DNA of 64,000 nt from positions 1 through 64,000 of the forward strand of contig NZ_JMQI01000019.1 of the NCBI RefSeq assembly GCF_000695625.1, read 5' to 3'. The translations under genes were made by a program, and so were the position numbers. Source of the stretch: Amycolatopsis rifamycinica. GTDB taxonomy: Bacteria; Actinomycetota; Actinomycetes; Mycobacteriales; Pseudonocardiaceae. The notes under the pieces are model-generated. The model was not told the DNA's origin. It worked only from the letters and a program-made list of their open reading frames with translations, and did no database searches. This document shows, piece by piece, positions 33,228 to 42,210 of the stretch (its first letter is position 1; each line of letters starts with the position of its first letter).

Positions 33228-35411
33228 TCACCTTCTCGTCTTCGGCCGGACGGAGTTCGCGAGGTCGACCAGCACGCCGTGGGAATTCCGGTCCGCCGCC
33301 CGCTCGGCGAGCCGGCGCAGGGACTGCTCCAGCAGCGACCGCAGGCCGCGTTCGGTGACGTGCTCGCCGAGGAGCGCGCCGCCGTTCCAGGCTCGGCCGG
33401 TGTCGAGCTCGGGCAGGCCGGCCAGCGCCGCCTCGCGGACCAGTGCCTCCAGCCGGTCCTGGGCCTCGCGGTCGAGGTAGAGCTCGGGCAGCCGCCGCGC
33501 CGCGTCGGCGAAGTCGTCGCGGTCCGGTGGCCCGGACGGCAGCCGGCCGGCGCGGATCCGCACGGCCGCGATCCGCGCGGCGTCGTAGTGGCGCGAGATC
33601 GGCGGCACGGCGTCGAGCAGGGCGATCGCGGCGTCGCGGCCGTGGGCCCGCAGGTAGCAGCGGGCCAGCCCGAAGGCGGCGCTGACCTGGGTGTGGTCGC
33701 GGTGCCACACCGAGCGGTAGCAGCGCTCCGCCGGTTCGATCTGCCCGCGCAGTTCGGCGCAGAACCCCAGCGCCAGCTTCGGCGCGATCTCACCGGGCCA
33801 GCTGCGGTGCACCCGGTCGAACGCGGCCGCCGCCTGTTCGGCGTCGTCGCGGGCCAGCGCCAGCAACCCGTGGTGCCAGGCCGCCCGCCAGTCGCGCGCG
33901 GCCTCGGTCCCGAGCAGCTCTTCGGCGTTCACCAGTGCCGCGGCCGCGGCATCCGAGTCCCCCAGTGCGACCAGCGCCCGCGTCCTGGCGAACGCGATCT
34001 CCACCGAGCGCTCGTCGAACATCGCGAGCTTGTCCAGCCAGCGGTGCGGCCCGGGCGCGCCCGCGGCGGCGATGAACCCGGCCGCGACGTCCTCGGGGGC
34101 GACCCGCGGGATCGGCAGCCGGCCGGCCCCGTCGGCGGCACCCGGCAGGCCGAGGTCCAGCGGGCCGTCGGCGCGTCCGCCGCCCACCCAGTGGTCGAGG
34201 CCGGGCACCGCGCCGAGGCCGTCGTCGAGCAGTTCCGCGGTGTCTTCGAACAGCGCCGACGGCACCGGCCGCGGCCGTTCGTCGCGCAGCGAAAGGATCT
34301 CCCGGCGCACGCCGTCGAGCTGCTCGGCCATTTCGGCCGCCGTGGCGAACCGCCGCTCGAACGGCGCGACGGCCCGTTCGAGCACCCGCCGCAGTGAGTC
34401 GAGGCCGCCGGCGACGCGGTCCGGGTCGGCGTCTTCGGCCGCGGCTTCGAGCAGCACCTGCAGCGTCCGGCCCACGGTGTACAGGTCCGACCGCACGGTC
34501 AGGCCGTGCCGGGCCAGCTCGTGCGCCGGCGCCTGGAACCCTTCGGTGCCGACGCTCGGCCCGGTGCCCTCGCCGATCGGGCGCGCCGCGCCGAGGTCGA
34601 TGACCGTGACCCGCTTGTCGCCGTGGATCACGTTCTCCGGCTTCATGTCGCAGTAGAGCAGGCCTTCGCCGTGGAGGTAGTCCAGCGCGCCGAGGATGGC
34701 GCGGCCGTAGACGATCACGTGCTCCACCCGCGGGGGCGGCCCCTGCTTCAGCAGGTCACGCAGCGACCGCCCGCCGACGTACTCCATCACCAGGTAGGTG
34801 TCCGGTTCGCCGCCGGGCGCCGGGTGCTCGACGAAGTCGTTGACGCGCACGATGTTCGGGTGGTTGAGCCGGACCAGCACGTCGCGCTCGACCCGCGCCA
34901 TCGCGCGCAGCACGGCGCTGCCGCTGTTGATCACGCCCTTGATCGCGACGTGCTGGCCGGCGAGCGCGGTGTCGGCGGCCAGGTACACCCAGCCGAGCCC
35001 GCCCCGGGCGAAGCAGCCGAGGACTTCGTAGCGGTCGCCGAGCCGCTCGCCGCGGTTCAGCTTGGGCAGGAAGGAGAAGCGCTCGCCGCAGTTTTCGCAG
35101 AACCCCTCGGCGAACGCCGGTTCGCCGGCGTAGGCGCGGCCGACGGGTTCCCCGCAGTGGCCGCAGAACCGGTGCTGCTCGGGGTAGTCGGTGTCGGCGA
35201 GGACGAGCTTCTCCGGGTCCGGCACCTCGATCGCGGGCAGCGACTGGAAGTCCGCCTCCCCGCTCCAGAGCTCGACGCTGCGCCGGGTGCTCTCGGGGGC
35301 CGGCCCGGACGCGGCCGGCGGCTCGGCGGGCACCCGGCGGCGGCCGCACACCTCGCAGAACCCGATCGGCCCGACCGGACGGCCGTGGCACCACGCCGTT
35401 TCCGTGGTCAC
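33228..35411 (-). CDS. PknG-like Ser/Thr protein kinase with rubredoxin-like Cys pairs and TPR region
   Basis: 727 residues, GTG 35411 overlapping the protease stop (GTGA). N-terminal metal site: C83-x2-C86G and C105-x2-C108G as in PknG, plus an extra FCEVC (C19, C22). Kinase domain about 126-370: RGGLGWVYLA (loop), Lys158 in HVAIKG, Glu175, D255 in YCDMKPEN, and DLG (272) in place of DFG, the PknG form. After a linker rich in Pro and Gly come TPR-like helices (about 450-640; LALGFCAELRGQIEPAERCY). Length matches PknG (about 750). No membrane segment, so it must sense ligand through the sensor and lipoprotein encoded downstream. PknG controls glutamate and TCA metabolism through the FHA protein GarA in mycobacteria; no FHA gene is present here. 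Confidence 0.88.
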   Translation of the reverse strand: MTTETAWCHGRPVGPIGFCEVCGRRRVPAEPPAASGPAPESTRRSVELWSGEADFQSLPAIEVPDPEKLVLADTDYPEQHRFCGHCGEPVGRAYAGEPAFAEGFCENCGERFSFLPKLNRGERLGDRYEVLGCFARGGLGWVYLAADTALAGQHVAIKGVINSGSAVLRAMARVERDVLVRLNHPNIVRVNDFVEHPAPGGEPDTYLVMEYVGGRSLRDLLKQGPPPRVEHVIVYGRAILGALDYLHGEGLLYCDMKPENVIHGDKRVTVIDLGAARPIGEGTGPSVGTEGFQAPAHELARHGLTVRSDLYTVGRTLQVLLEAAAEDADPDRVAGGLDSLRRVLERAVAPFERRFATAAEMAEQLDGVRREILSLRDERPRPVPSALFEDTAELLDDGLGAVPGLDHWVGGGRADGPLDLGLPGAADGAGRLPIPRVAPEDVAAGFIAAAGAPGPHRWLDKLAMFDERSVEIAFARTRALVALGDSDAAAAALVNAEELLGTEAARDWRAAWHHGLLALARDDAEQAAAAFDRVHRSWPGEIAPKLALGFCAELRGQIEPAERCYRSVWHRDHTQVSAAFGLARCYLRAHGRDAAIALLDAVPPISRHYDAARIAAVRIRAGRLPSGPPDRDDFADAARRLPELYLDREAQDRLEALVREAALAGLPELDTGRAWNGGALLGEHVTERGLRSLLEQSLRRLAERAADRNSHGVLVDLANSVRPKTRR

Positions 35412-36961
35412 GCGCCCTCCAGCCGGCGGCGGACCGCCCGCACGTACCGCTCGACCAGCCCGGCCGCGACCTCCGACTCGTCCGGGCGTGTGGTCAGCGC
35501 CGCCATGGCCGGCCGGTAAAGCTCGGCCAGTTCCTCGTCCTCCATCAGGCCCGCGTCGGTGGCTTTGGCGTTGTAGCCGCGCAGCCGCCCGTGCAGTTCG
35601 TCGTGCCGGGCGGCCACGGCGTCGAGCTCGGCGCACAACCGGACCAGCTCCCACCGGGCCGCTTCCGCGTCCCGTTCGGTCGCCGCCAGTGCCCGCCGCA
35701 CCCGGCCCGGTTCGATCCGCTCGCCCGCCGAGCGCAGCGCGGCCAGCCGCAGGCGCAGATCCGCGGAACCGCCGGGCACCGCCGTCCGCGAGCCGAGCCG
35801 GGCGACCCGCTCGCGGGTGCGGTCCTCCTCGTGCTCCACCATGTCGACCAGCAGCGCCAGCCGGTCCAGGCGCCGGGCGTTGCGCTCGGTCTCCCAGCGC
35901 CGGGCCAGGCGCACCCCCGGCGAGTCGGGTCCGCTGAACTGGACCAGCACGGTGGCGCCCCGGTCCACCAGCGGCCGCACCACGGTGGTGAGCACTTCCT
36001 CCGGCGCGCGGGCGTCTTCGACACCGGTGACCGCCACCGCGACGTCCTCGGGATGGGTCTCGAGCACGGTGAGGACCTCCCCGGTGCTGATGCCGGCGCT
36101 GACGTGTTCGGCCACCTCGCCCGCCGTCTTGCCGGTCGCGTCCACGATCGCGTCGAGCCGGTCGGCGGGGGCCCGGCCCCCCGCCGGCGGACGGACCCCG
36201 CGGCGCTCGCGCCGCACCTGCGCCAGGAAGTCCTCCCGGACGGCCGAACCGCGGTCGCCGAAGACGACGATCAGCGGCCCGGCCGCGGGCCGCGGCGGCT
36301 CGCCCACCCACCGCGCGACGTCCGGCACGTGCCGGACGATCACCTCGACCGGGATCAGGTAGGCCAGGCCCGCGCGTTCGTCGGTGTACTCGGTGACCAC
36401 CATGCCGAGGACCGCACCGGTCGCCTTGTCGATCACGCCGGCGCCGCTGAACCCGCGCCGCACCCGCTCGCCGGGCAGCGGCGAGTTGAGCTGGATCCAT
36501 TCCCCGGCGGCCCCGGCCGGGCCGGCCAGCTCGGCGTTGTTCACCCAGACGCCGTAGCGGTGCGGCGGCGGGAAGCCGTAGGTGTAGACCACCCGGTGGC
36601 GTACCGCGCCCAAGCGCACCAAGGGTGCGCCGGGCACGTGCGGGAACGCTTCGGCGAGGTCGAGGAGGGCGATGTCGCCCCGGCCGTCCTCCGAGGGCGG
36701 CACCCAGCACCCGGGCCGCACGGCGGCGAGCGTCTCGGGCATGCCGTCCAGTCCGACGAACCGGACCAGCACGTGCGCCCCCGAAAGCGCTTCCTCCCCC
36801 GCGGCCCGCACCACGTGCGCGCAGGTGAGCACCGTGGATTCGCCCAGCAGCATCCCGGCGCCCAGTGCCCGGCCCGACGAGTCCAACAGGCATACCCGCC
36901 ACGGTTCCGGGTCCCCCGCGCGCCCCTCGTGCCCCTCGGCAGAACCGTCGTGCTCCCTCAC
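35408..36961 (-). CDS. Trypsin-like serine protease with helical C-terminal region
   Basis: 517 residues from GTG 36961, no signal peptide, so cytoplasmic. The S1-type protease covers about 20-215: His49 in TCAHVV, Asp96 in RGDIALLDL and Ser172 in RRGFSGAGVID (GFSGAG instead of GDSGGP). A second part (228-350) contains LIVVFGDRGS and alpha/beta elements; the last 160 residues are charged helices (RLDRLALLVDMVEHEEDRTR...), probably a coiled coil. First gene of the six-gene operon ending with the Trypco1 protein. Intracellular trypsin-like proteases beside kinases and vWA proteins are known from predicted bacterial conflict or programmed-response systems; the role here is inference. Confidence 0.82.
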   Translation of the reverse strand: MREHDGSAEGHEGRAGDPEPWRVCLLDSSGRALGAGMLLGESTVLTCAHVVRAAGEEALSGAHVLVRFVGLDGMPETLAAVRPGCWVPPSEDGRGDIALLDLAEAFPHVPGAPLVRLGAVRHRVVYTYGFPPPHRYGVWVNNAELAGPAGAAGEWIQLNSPLPGERVRRGFSGAGVIDKATGAVLGMVVTEYTDERAGLAYLIPVEVIVRHVPDVARWVGEPPRPAAGPLIVVFGDRGSAVREDFLAQVRRERRGVRPPAGGRAPADRLDAIVDATGKTAGEVAEHVSAGISTGEVLTVLETHPEDVAVAVTGVEDARAPEEVLTTVVRPLVDRGATVLVQFSGPDSPGVRLARRWETERNARRLDRLALLVDMVEHEEDRTRERVARLGSRTAVPGGSADLRLRLAALRSAGERIEPGRVRRALAATERDAEAARWELVRLCAELDAVAARHDELHGRLRGYNAKATDAGLMEDEELAELYRPAMAALTTRPDESEVAAGLVERYVRAVRRRLEGA

Positions 36962-37098
36962 CGGGTGCGACCTTACGACCCCGCACCGGTGCTTGGGGCG
37001 GGATCGCCCGCTTACCCCGCCAGATCACCCGATCGGCCGCCGAACTCCGCGCCACCGTGGGGAATTCACGAAACCGCGGCGGCTTCCGGCGGGCGGTG
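36962..37098. promoter_or_regulatory. Presumed promoter region of the protease-kinase operon
   Basis: 137 bases between the first operon gene and the repeat array. No clear -10/-35 or ribosome site is seen for the GTG start at 36961, so leaderless transcription is possible. Confidence 0.35.
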
Positions 37099-37439
37099 TC
37101 AGGCGATCGCGCGCAGCCGACGGGCGGTGTCAGGCCATCGCGCCCAGCCGACGAGCCCTGTCAGGCCACCGCGCCCAGCCGGCGAGCGGCATCAAGCGAT
37201 CGCGCGCACCCGACGAGCGGTGTCAGGCCATCGCGCGCAGCCGGCGAGCAGTACCAGGCCACCGCGCTCAGCCGGCGAGCGGTATCAAGCGATCGCGCGC
37301 ACCAGACGAGCGGTGTCAGGCCACCGCGCGCCGCCGACGAGCCGTGTCAGGCCACCGCGCCCAGCCGACGAGCCGTATCAGGCCACCGCGCGCACCCGGC
37401 GGGCGGTGTCAGGCGATCGCGCGCAGCCGGCGGAGGGCG
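37099..37439. repeat. Tandem array of 31-bp repeats, 11 units
   Basis: Units begin at 37099, 37130, 37161, 37192, 37223, 37254, 37285, 37316, 37347, 37378 and 37409, exactly 31 bases apart, each starting TCAGGC or a variant and most carrying CATCGCG or CGATCGCG. The last unit is the 3-prime end of the ABC permease gene, where TCA at 37409 is its TGA stop and the rest encodes ...RRLRAIA. The other ten are diverged copies lying between that gene and the protease operon. No unique spacers, so not a CRISPR array. Confidence 0.9.
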
Positions 37440-38380
37440 AAGAACACCAGCGCCGCCGTCAGCACCACGAAGATCCCGGTTTCGATGCCCTGGAAGAGCC
37501 AGAACCGGTCCCCCGGCTGGTACTGCAGCCAGTTGACCGCCCCCGGGCCGGCTTGGGCGTCGGCGCAGCCGCCGGGCGGGCACGGGCCGATCTGCGCGTC
37601 CGGCCGGACCAAGTCCCCGGCCGCGTTGCGGACACCGACGTCCATCACCCAGTTCCCCGACGCCGGGTTCGGCGTCTGCCCGCCGGCCGGGGAGAACGTG
37701 AGGCTCCGCGCGGGCAGGTACCGCGGCCGGGCGAGGACCTCGATCGCGACGCGGACCACCGCGAACCCGGCCACGGCGGTGGCCATGGCCGGCAGGACCT
37801 TCCGCCAGTGGGTCCCGGCGAAGACGCCCAGCGCCAGCGCGAACAGCGTGTACGCGATCGGAACGATCCCCTGCACGTCGAACGCGAGGTAGCCCAGCCG
37901 GCCGGTGCTCGCGCTCACCAGCGGCCGGAACCACCACGACACGCCCAGCGCGTAGCCGACGGACAGCACCGTGGTCATCGCGCCGACCAGGCCGAACCCG
38001 GCCAGCGCCCACCGCAGGCGGGTCACCCCCTGCGTCCACACGAGACGGTGGGTGCCCTGCTCGACCTCGCGGGCCACCAGCGGCGCGCCGAAGAACACGC
38101 CGACCAGCGCCGGCAGGACCACGAACAGGACGGCGACGAACACCATGCCGCCGAACTCCTGCTGGAACTGGTGGCCGAGGCTTTCGCACCGCGCGACCGC
38201 GTCGGTCTGCGTGATCATCGACGCGTCGCCGAGCGCGGACCGGCAGGCGCCGAGGCCGAGGCTGTCGAACTTCGCGTGCATCGCCAGTCCCGTCGGCACC
38301 ATCACCGCGGCGAGCGCGGCCAGCGCGGCGAGGGTGAACAGCGCCTGCCTGCGGTGCTGGCGCCAGATCAGCCACATCAT
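37409..38380 (-). CDS. ABC transporter permease
   Basis: 323 residues, ATG 38380 in an ATGA overlap with the ATPase gene. Six membrane segments in an ABC-2-like layout: ALFTLAALAALAAVMVPTGL, an exported loop with two Cys, MVFVAVLFVVLPALVGVFFG, GLVGAMTTVLSVGYALGVSW, IVPIAYTLFALALGVFAG, VLPAMATAVAGFAVVRVAI and IFVVLTAALVFFALRRLRAI. EVEQGTHRLVWTQGVTRLRW is a typical cytoplasmic coupling segment of actinobacterial exporters. Its last codons are the source of the neighbouring 31-bp array. Confidence 0.82.
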   Translation of the reverse strand: MMWLIWRQHRRQALFTLAALAALAAVMVPTGLAMHAKFDSLGLGACRSALGDASMITQTDAVARCESLGHQFQQEFGGMVFVAVLFVVLPALVGVFFGAPLVAREVEQGTHRLVWTQGVTRLRWALAGFGLVGAMTTVLSVGYALGVSWWFRPLVSASTGRLGYLAFDVQGIVPIAYTLFALALGVFAGTHWRKVLPAMATAVAGFAVVRVAIEVLARPRYLPARSLTFSPAGGQTPNPASGNWVMDVGVRNAAGDLVRPDAQIGPCPPGGCADAQAGPGAVNWLQYQPGDRFWLFQGIETGIFVVLTAALVFFALRRLRAIA

Positions 38381-39261
38381 GCCGGCACCTCCCACGCGGA
38401 CGCGGGGACCCGGATTTCCGCGTCGGCGAGGTATCCCAGCACCACGTCCTCCAGGGTCACCGCGTGTTCCGTCCACAAGGGATCGATCGGGCCGGCGCCG
38501 CGGCGGACGAGCAGCGTCGACTGGCGTTCGGTGTGGCTCGCGCGGACCACCTCCGCCACCCCGGCGATGGATTCGCTGCCCGCCCGCGGGCCGGTGAGCG
38601 TGCAGTGGCCGGCGAGCAGCTCGTCGACCGAACCCGCCAGCCGGACGTGGGACCGCTGCAGGACGACGAGGTGGTCGCAGCTGCGTTCGAGGTCGGCGAG
38701 CAGGTGCGAGGACAGCAGCACGGTCGTCCCGCTCTCGGCCACCGCACCCATCAGCGTCTGCATGAACTCCCGGCGGGCGAGCGGGTCGAGACTGGCGATG
38801 GGTTCGTCGAGCAGCAGCAGCCGCGGCCGTTTCGCCAGGGCCAGGGCCAGGGCGACCTGGGCGCGCTGGCCGCCGGACAGCTTCCCCACCGGCTTGTCCG
38901 GCGGGATACCGAGCACGGCGAGCCGGTCGCGGGCCAGGGCGGCGTCCCAGCGGCGGCGGTTCAGCTTGCCGCCCATGGTGACCAGCTCCGCCGCGGTGAA
39001 GTCGCGGTAGAGCGGGGTGTCCTGCGCGACGAACCCGATGTCCGGCAGCGCGGACCGCGGCTCGCGGCCGAAGACGCGCACCTCGCCCGCGTCGGGTTCC
39101 AGCAGGCCGACGACCAGGTGCAGCAGCGTCGTCTTGCCCGCGCCGTTCGGGCCGACCAGCGCGGCGATCCGCCCGGCAGGCACCTCCAGCGCGCAGTCGC
39201 GCAACGCCCAGGTGCGGCCGTAGCGCTTGCCCAGCGCCGCGGCTTCCACCGCCAGTTCCAT
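38377..39261 (-). CDS. ABC transporter ATP-binding protein
   Basis: 294 residues. Complete nucleotide-binding site: Walker A LVGPNGAGKTTLL, Q-loop GFVAQDTPLYRDF, signature KLSGGQRAQVALALAL, Walker B RLLLLDEPIASLD and switch His in LLSSHLLADL. Sits between a YtrA-type GntR gene and the permease, the standard make-up of GntR-controlled exporters that respond to cell-envelope stress or antibiotics. Confidence 0.9.
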   Translation of the reverse strand: MELAVEAAALGKRYGRTWALRDCALEVPAGRIAALVGPNGAGKTTLLHLVVGLLEPDAGEVRVFGREPRSALPDIGFVAQDTPLYRDFTAAELVTMGGKLNRRRWDAALARDRLAVLGIPPDKPVGKLSGGQRAQVALALALAKRPRLLLLDEPIASLDPLARREFMQTLMGAVAESGTTVLLSSHLLADLERSCDHLVVLQRSHVRLAGSVDELLAGHCTLTGPRAGSESIAGVAEVVRASHTERQSTLLVRRGAGPIDPLWTEHAVTLEDVVLGYLADAEIRVPASAWEVPA

Positions 39262-39271
39262 TCCGGACTCC

Positions 39272-39667
39272 CTACGACAGGTCGCGCGGCACCCGGGTGC
39301 CGCGGATCGTGGTTTCGATGAGCGCGGCGATGTCGTCGGGCGACATCCCCGCGGATTCGGCGCGCTCCAGCCAGGCCACCAGCTCGTCGCGCAGCTGCCC
39401 CTGGTGCCCCAGCGAGGGGCCGGCCAGGCTGCCGGTGACGAACGTGCCCACCCCCGGCCGGCCTTCGGCCAGCCCTTCCAGCACCAGTTCGCGATAGGCC
39501 TTGAGCACGGTGTTCGGGTTGATCGCCAGCGCCTCGGCCACGTCCCGCACCTTCGGCAGCTGGTCGCCCGGCCGCAGCAGGCCGACGCGCAGCGCCTGCT
39601 TCACCTGGACGACGAGCTGCATGTACGTGGCGACCCGGGAACGGCCGTCGAGCACGAACTCGATCAC
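39272..39667 (-). CDS. GntR-family regulator, YtrA subgroup
   Basis: 131 residues. Helix-turn-helix QLVVQVKQALRVGLLRPGDQ, LPKVRDVAEALAINPNTVLK and the wing GLAEGRPGVGTFV, followed by only about 50 residues, the short C-terminus of YtrA regulators, which nearly always control an adjacent ABC exporter. First gene of the three-gene operon. Confidence 0.87.
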   Translation of the reverse strand: MIEFVLDGRSRVATYMQLVVQVKQALRVGLLRPGDQLPKVRDVAEALAINPNTVLKAYRELVLEGLAEGRPGVGTFVTGSLAGPSLGHQGQLRDELVAWLERAESAGMSPDDIAALIETTIRGTRVPRDLS

Positions 39668-39683
39668 CCTGCCTACCCTCCTA

Positions 39684-39705
39684 TTGTCTTACGACATTAA
39701 TACAA
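39684..39705. promoter_or_regulatory. TTGTCTTA-N6-TAATACAA dyad
   Basis: Seven of eight arm bases pair. It lies 17 bases upstream of the gntR start and is probably its autoregulatory operator; the left part TTGTCTTAC recurs upstream of the gene at 42257. Confidence 0.45.
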
Positions 39706-39776
39706 CACCTGACGGCGCCCGGCTGTCAAGGCATAGAGTTCCCGATCGGGACACCCACCGGCACCGGGAGGCACGC

Positions 39777-40550
39777 ATGTCGTTGTTGGACGAGCTCGGC
39801 CAGGCGATCGCGGGCGGGACGGTCGAGATCGTCGACCTGACCGCTCCCCTGAGCTCGAGCACGCCGGTCCTGCGGCTGCCGGAGCCGTTCGCCAACACCA
39901 TCCCGTTCCGGCTGGAGGAGATCAGCCGCTACGACGAGCGCGGCCCGCGGTGGTACTGGAACGACATCCACACCGGGGAGCACACCGGTACGCACCTGGA
40001 CGTCCCGGTGCACTGGCTGTCCGGAAAGGACGGTCACGACGTCTCGCGGGTGCCGTTGAAGACCCTGGTGGCGCCCGCGGTCGTGCTCGACTTCTCGGCG
40101 CGGGCGGCCGAGGACGCGGACTTCCTGCTCTCGGTCGACGAAGTCCGCGCCTGGACCGCCGAGCACGGGCCGCTGCCGGACGGTGGCTGGCTGCTCTACC
40201 GCACCGGCTGGGACGCGCGCAGCGGCGACCAGGAGGACTTCCTCAACGCCGACGAAACCGGCTCGCACACCCCCGGCGTCTCCCCCGAGTGCGCGCGGTG
40301 GCTGGCCGAAGAAACGCCGATCACCGGCCTCGGCGTCGAGACCGTCGGCACCGACGCGGGACAGGCACCCGGCCTCGATCCGATGTTCCCCTGCCACGAG
40401 CTGCTGCTGGGCGCCGGGAAACACGGCCTGACACAGCTGCGGAACCTCGCGTCGCTGCCGCCGACCGGCGTGCTGCTGCTGGTCTCGCCGCTGCCGATCG
40501 TCGGCGGCTCGGGCAGCCCCGCCCGCGTGCTCGCCCTGGTGGAGCGGTGA
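39777..40550 (+). CDS. Cyclase (kynurenine-formamidase-like) metal hydrolase
   Basis: 257 residues; ATG 39777 with GGGAGG upstream. The Cyclase/KynB family metal site is plain: HTGEHTGTHLDVPVHW. Further conserved parts: WLLYRTGWDAR, TPGVSPECARWLAE and GVETVGTDAG. Family members hydrolyse amides, lactones or cyclic ketones such as isatin. The stop overlaps the start of a ThDP enzyme gene (GTGA), so the two work on one pathway, perhaps a 2-oxo acid made by ring opening. Confidence 0.82.
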   Translation: MSLLDELGQAIAGGTVEIVDLTAPLSSSTPVLRLPEPFANTIPFRLEEISRYDERGPRWYWNDIHTGEHTGTHLDVPVHWLSGKDGHDVSRVPLKTLVAPAVVLDFSARAAEDADFLLSVDEVRAWTAEHGPLPDGGWLLYRTGWDARSGDQEDFLNADETGSHTPGVSPECARWLAEETPITGLGVETVGTDAGQAPGLDPMFPCHELLLGAGKHGLTQLRNLASLPPTGVLLLVSPLPIVGGSGSPARVLALVER

Positions 40551-42166
40551 ACGTCGCCGAACTCGTCGGCCGGACCCTGGCCGGCCTCGGCGCGGGCACG
40601 GCGTTCGGCGTGGTGGGCAGCGGCAACTTCGCGGTGACGAACGCGCTGCGGGCGGGCGGCGTCCGGTTCGTCGCCGCCCGCCACGAAGGCGGCGCGGCGA
40701 GCATGGCCGACGCGTACGCCCGGATGAGCGGGCAGGTGTCGGTGCTGTCGCTGCACCAGGGGTGCGGGCTGACCAACGCCGTCACCGGGATCACCGAGGC
40801 CGCCAAGAGCCGGACGCCGATGCTGGTGCTCACCGCCGACTCCGCGGGCGCGTCGGTGCGGTCGAACTTCCGGATCGACCAGGACGGCCTGGCCGCGGCG
40901 GTCGGCGCGGTGCCCGAGCGGGTGCACTCGGCCGGGAGCGCGGTGGCCGACACGGTGCGGGCGTTCCGGACCGCGCGGCAGCAGCGCCGGACGGTGGTGC
41001 TGAACCTGCCGCTCGACGTCCAGGCCGAGCCGGCGCCTTCGCCGGCCGAGCTGCCGGACATCCCGGGCCCGGCTCCCGTGCGACCGGACGCCGCCGCGGT
41101 GGCCGCGGTGGCGAACCTCCTGGCGGCCGCCGAGCGGCCGGTGTTCATCGCCGGCCGCGGCGCCCGCGGGAGCCGCGAGCCGTTGCGGGAGCTGGCTTCG
41201 CGGTGCGGCGCGTTGCTGGCGACGTCCGCCGTGGCGCACGGGCTGTTCCACGACGACCCGTTCGCGCTGGGGATTTCGGGCGGCTTCGCGTCGCCGGTGG
41301 CGGCCGAACTGATCGTGGGCGCCGACCTGGTCGTCGGCTGGGGCTGCGCGCTGAACACGTGGACGACCCGGCACGGGAAGCTGCTCAGCCCGCACGCGAA
41401 GCTGGTCCAGGTCGACGTCGAGCAGGCCGCGCTCGGCGCGCACCGCCCGGTCGGCCTCGGTGTCGTCGGTGACGTCGGGGCCACCGCCGCCGACGTGCTC
41501 GCGGTGGCGCCCGCGCGTGAGGGTTACCGCACCGGCGAGGTGGCGGCCCGGATCGCGGCGGGCCGCTGGAACGACGTCGAACACGAAGACCTCTCCGGTG
41601 ACGGCCGGATCGACCCGCGGACGCTGAGCAGGCTGCTGGACGAGCTGCTGCCGGCCGAGCGGATCGTCTCGATCGACTCGGGCAACTTCATGGGCTACCC
41701 GAGCGCGTACCTGTCGGTGCCCGACGAGCACGGGTTCTGCTTCACGCAGGCGTTCCAGAGCATCGGCCTGGGCCTGGGCACCGCGATCGGCGCGGCGCTC
41801 GCCCGGCCGGACCGGCTGCCGGTGCTGGGCACCGGCGACGGCGGGTTCCACATGGCACTGTCCGAACTGGACACCGCCGTCCGGCTGGGCCTGCCGCTGG
41901 TGGTGGTCGTGTACAACGACGCGGCCTACGGCGCCGAAGTCCACCACTTCGGGGACGCCGACCTGACGACGGTCCGCTTCCCCGACTCCGACCTCGCCGC
42001 GATCGCCCGCGGCTTCGGCTGCGCGGGCCTCACCGTGCGCACGGCCGCGGACCTGGAACCGGTGCGCGAGTGGCTGGCGGGTCCCCGCACGGCCCCGCTG
42101 GTGATCGACGCCAAGATCGCCGACGACGGCGGCTCGTGGTGGCTGGCCGAGGCGTTCCGCCACTGA
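40547..42166 (+). CDS. ThDP-dependent enzyme, acetolactate synthase/benzoylformate decarboxylase superfamily
   Basis: 539 residues, GTG start coupled to the cyclase gene. Pyr domain with the cofactor-activating Glu in FVAARHEGGAASMADAYARM; LHQGCGLTNAVTGITEA; central domain (about 190-330) with PVFIAGRGARGS; PP domain with GTGDGGFHMALSELDTAVRL then YNDAAYGAE. Anabolic acetolactate synthase is unlikely because there is no small subunit and the gene lies in a catabolic pair. A 2-oxo acid decarboxylase or lyase is more likely; substrate not deduced. Confidence 0.8.
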   Translation: MNVAELVGRTLAGLGAGTAFGVVGSGNFAVTNALRAGGVRFVAARHEGGAASMADAYARMSGQVSVLSLHQGCGLTNAVTGITEAAKSRTPMLVLTADSAGASVRSNFRIDQDGLAAAVGAVPERVHSAGSAVADTVRAFRTARQQRRTVVLNLPLDVQAEPAPSPAELPDIPGPAPVRPDAAAVAAVANLLAAAERPVFIAGRGARGSREPLRELASRCGALLATSAVAHGLFHDDPFALGISGGFASPVAAELIVGADLVVGWGCALNTWTTRHGKLLSPHAKLVQVDVEQAALGAHRPVGLGVVGDVGATAADVLAVAPAREGYRTGEVAARIAAGRWNDVEHEDLSGDGRIDPRTLSRLLDELLPAERIVSIDSGNFMGYPSAYLSVPDEHGFCFTQAFQSIGLGLGTAIGAALARPDRLPVLGTGDGGFHMALSELDTAVRLGLPLVVVVYNDAAYGAEVHHFGDADLTTVRFPDSDLAAIARGFGCAGLTVRTAADLEPVREWLAGPRTAPLVIDAKIADDGGSWWLAEAFRH

Positions 42167-42210
42167 CCCGGCCTTGACACGGTCTTGGACCACCGCGATG
42201 CTGACCGAGT

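Noticed and set aside
37099..37439. Regular repeats resembling a CRISPR array
   Set aside because: The units follow one another directly with no unique spacers, and no cas genes are near.
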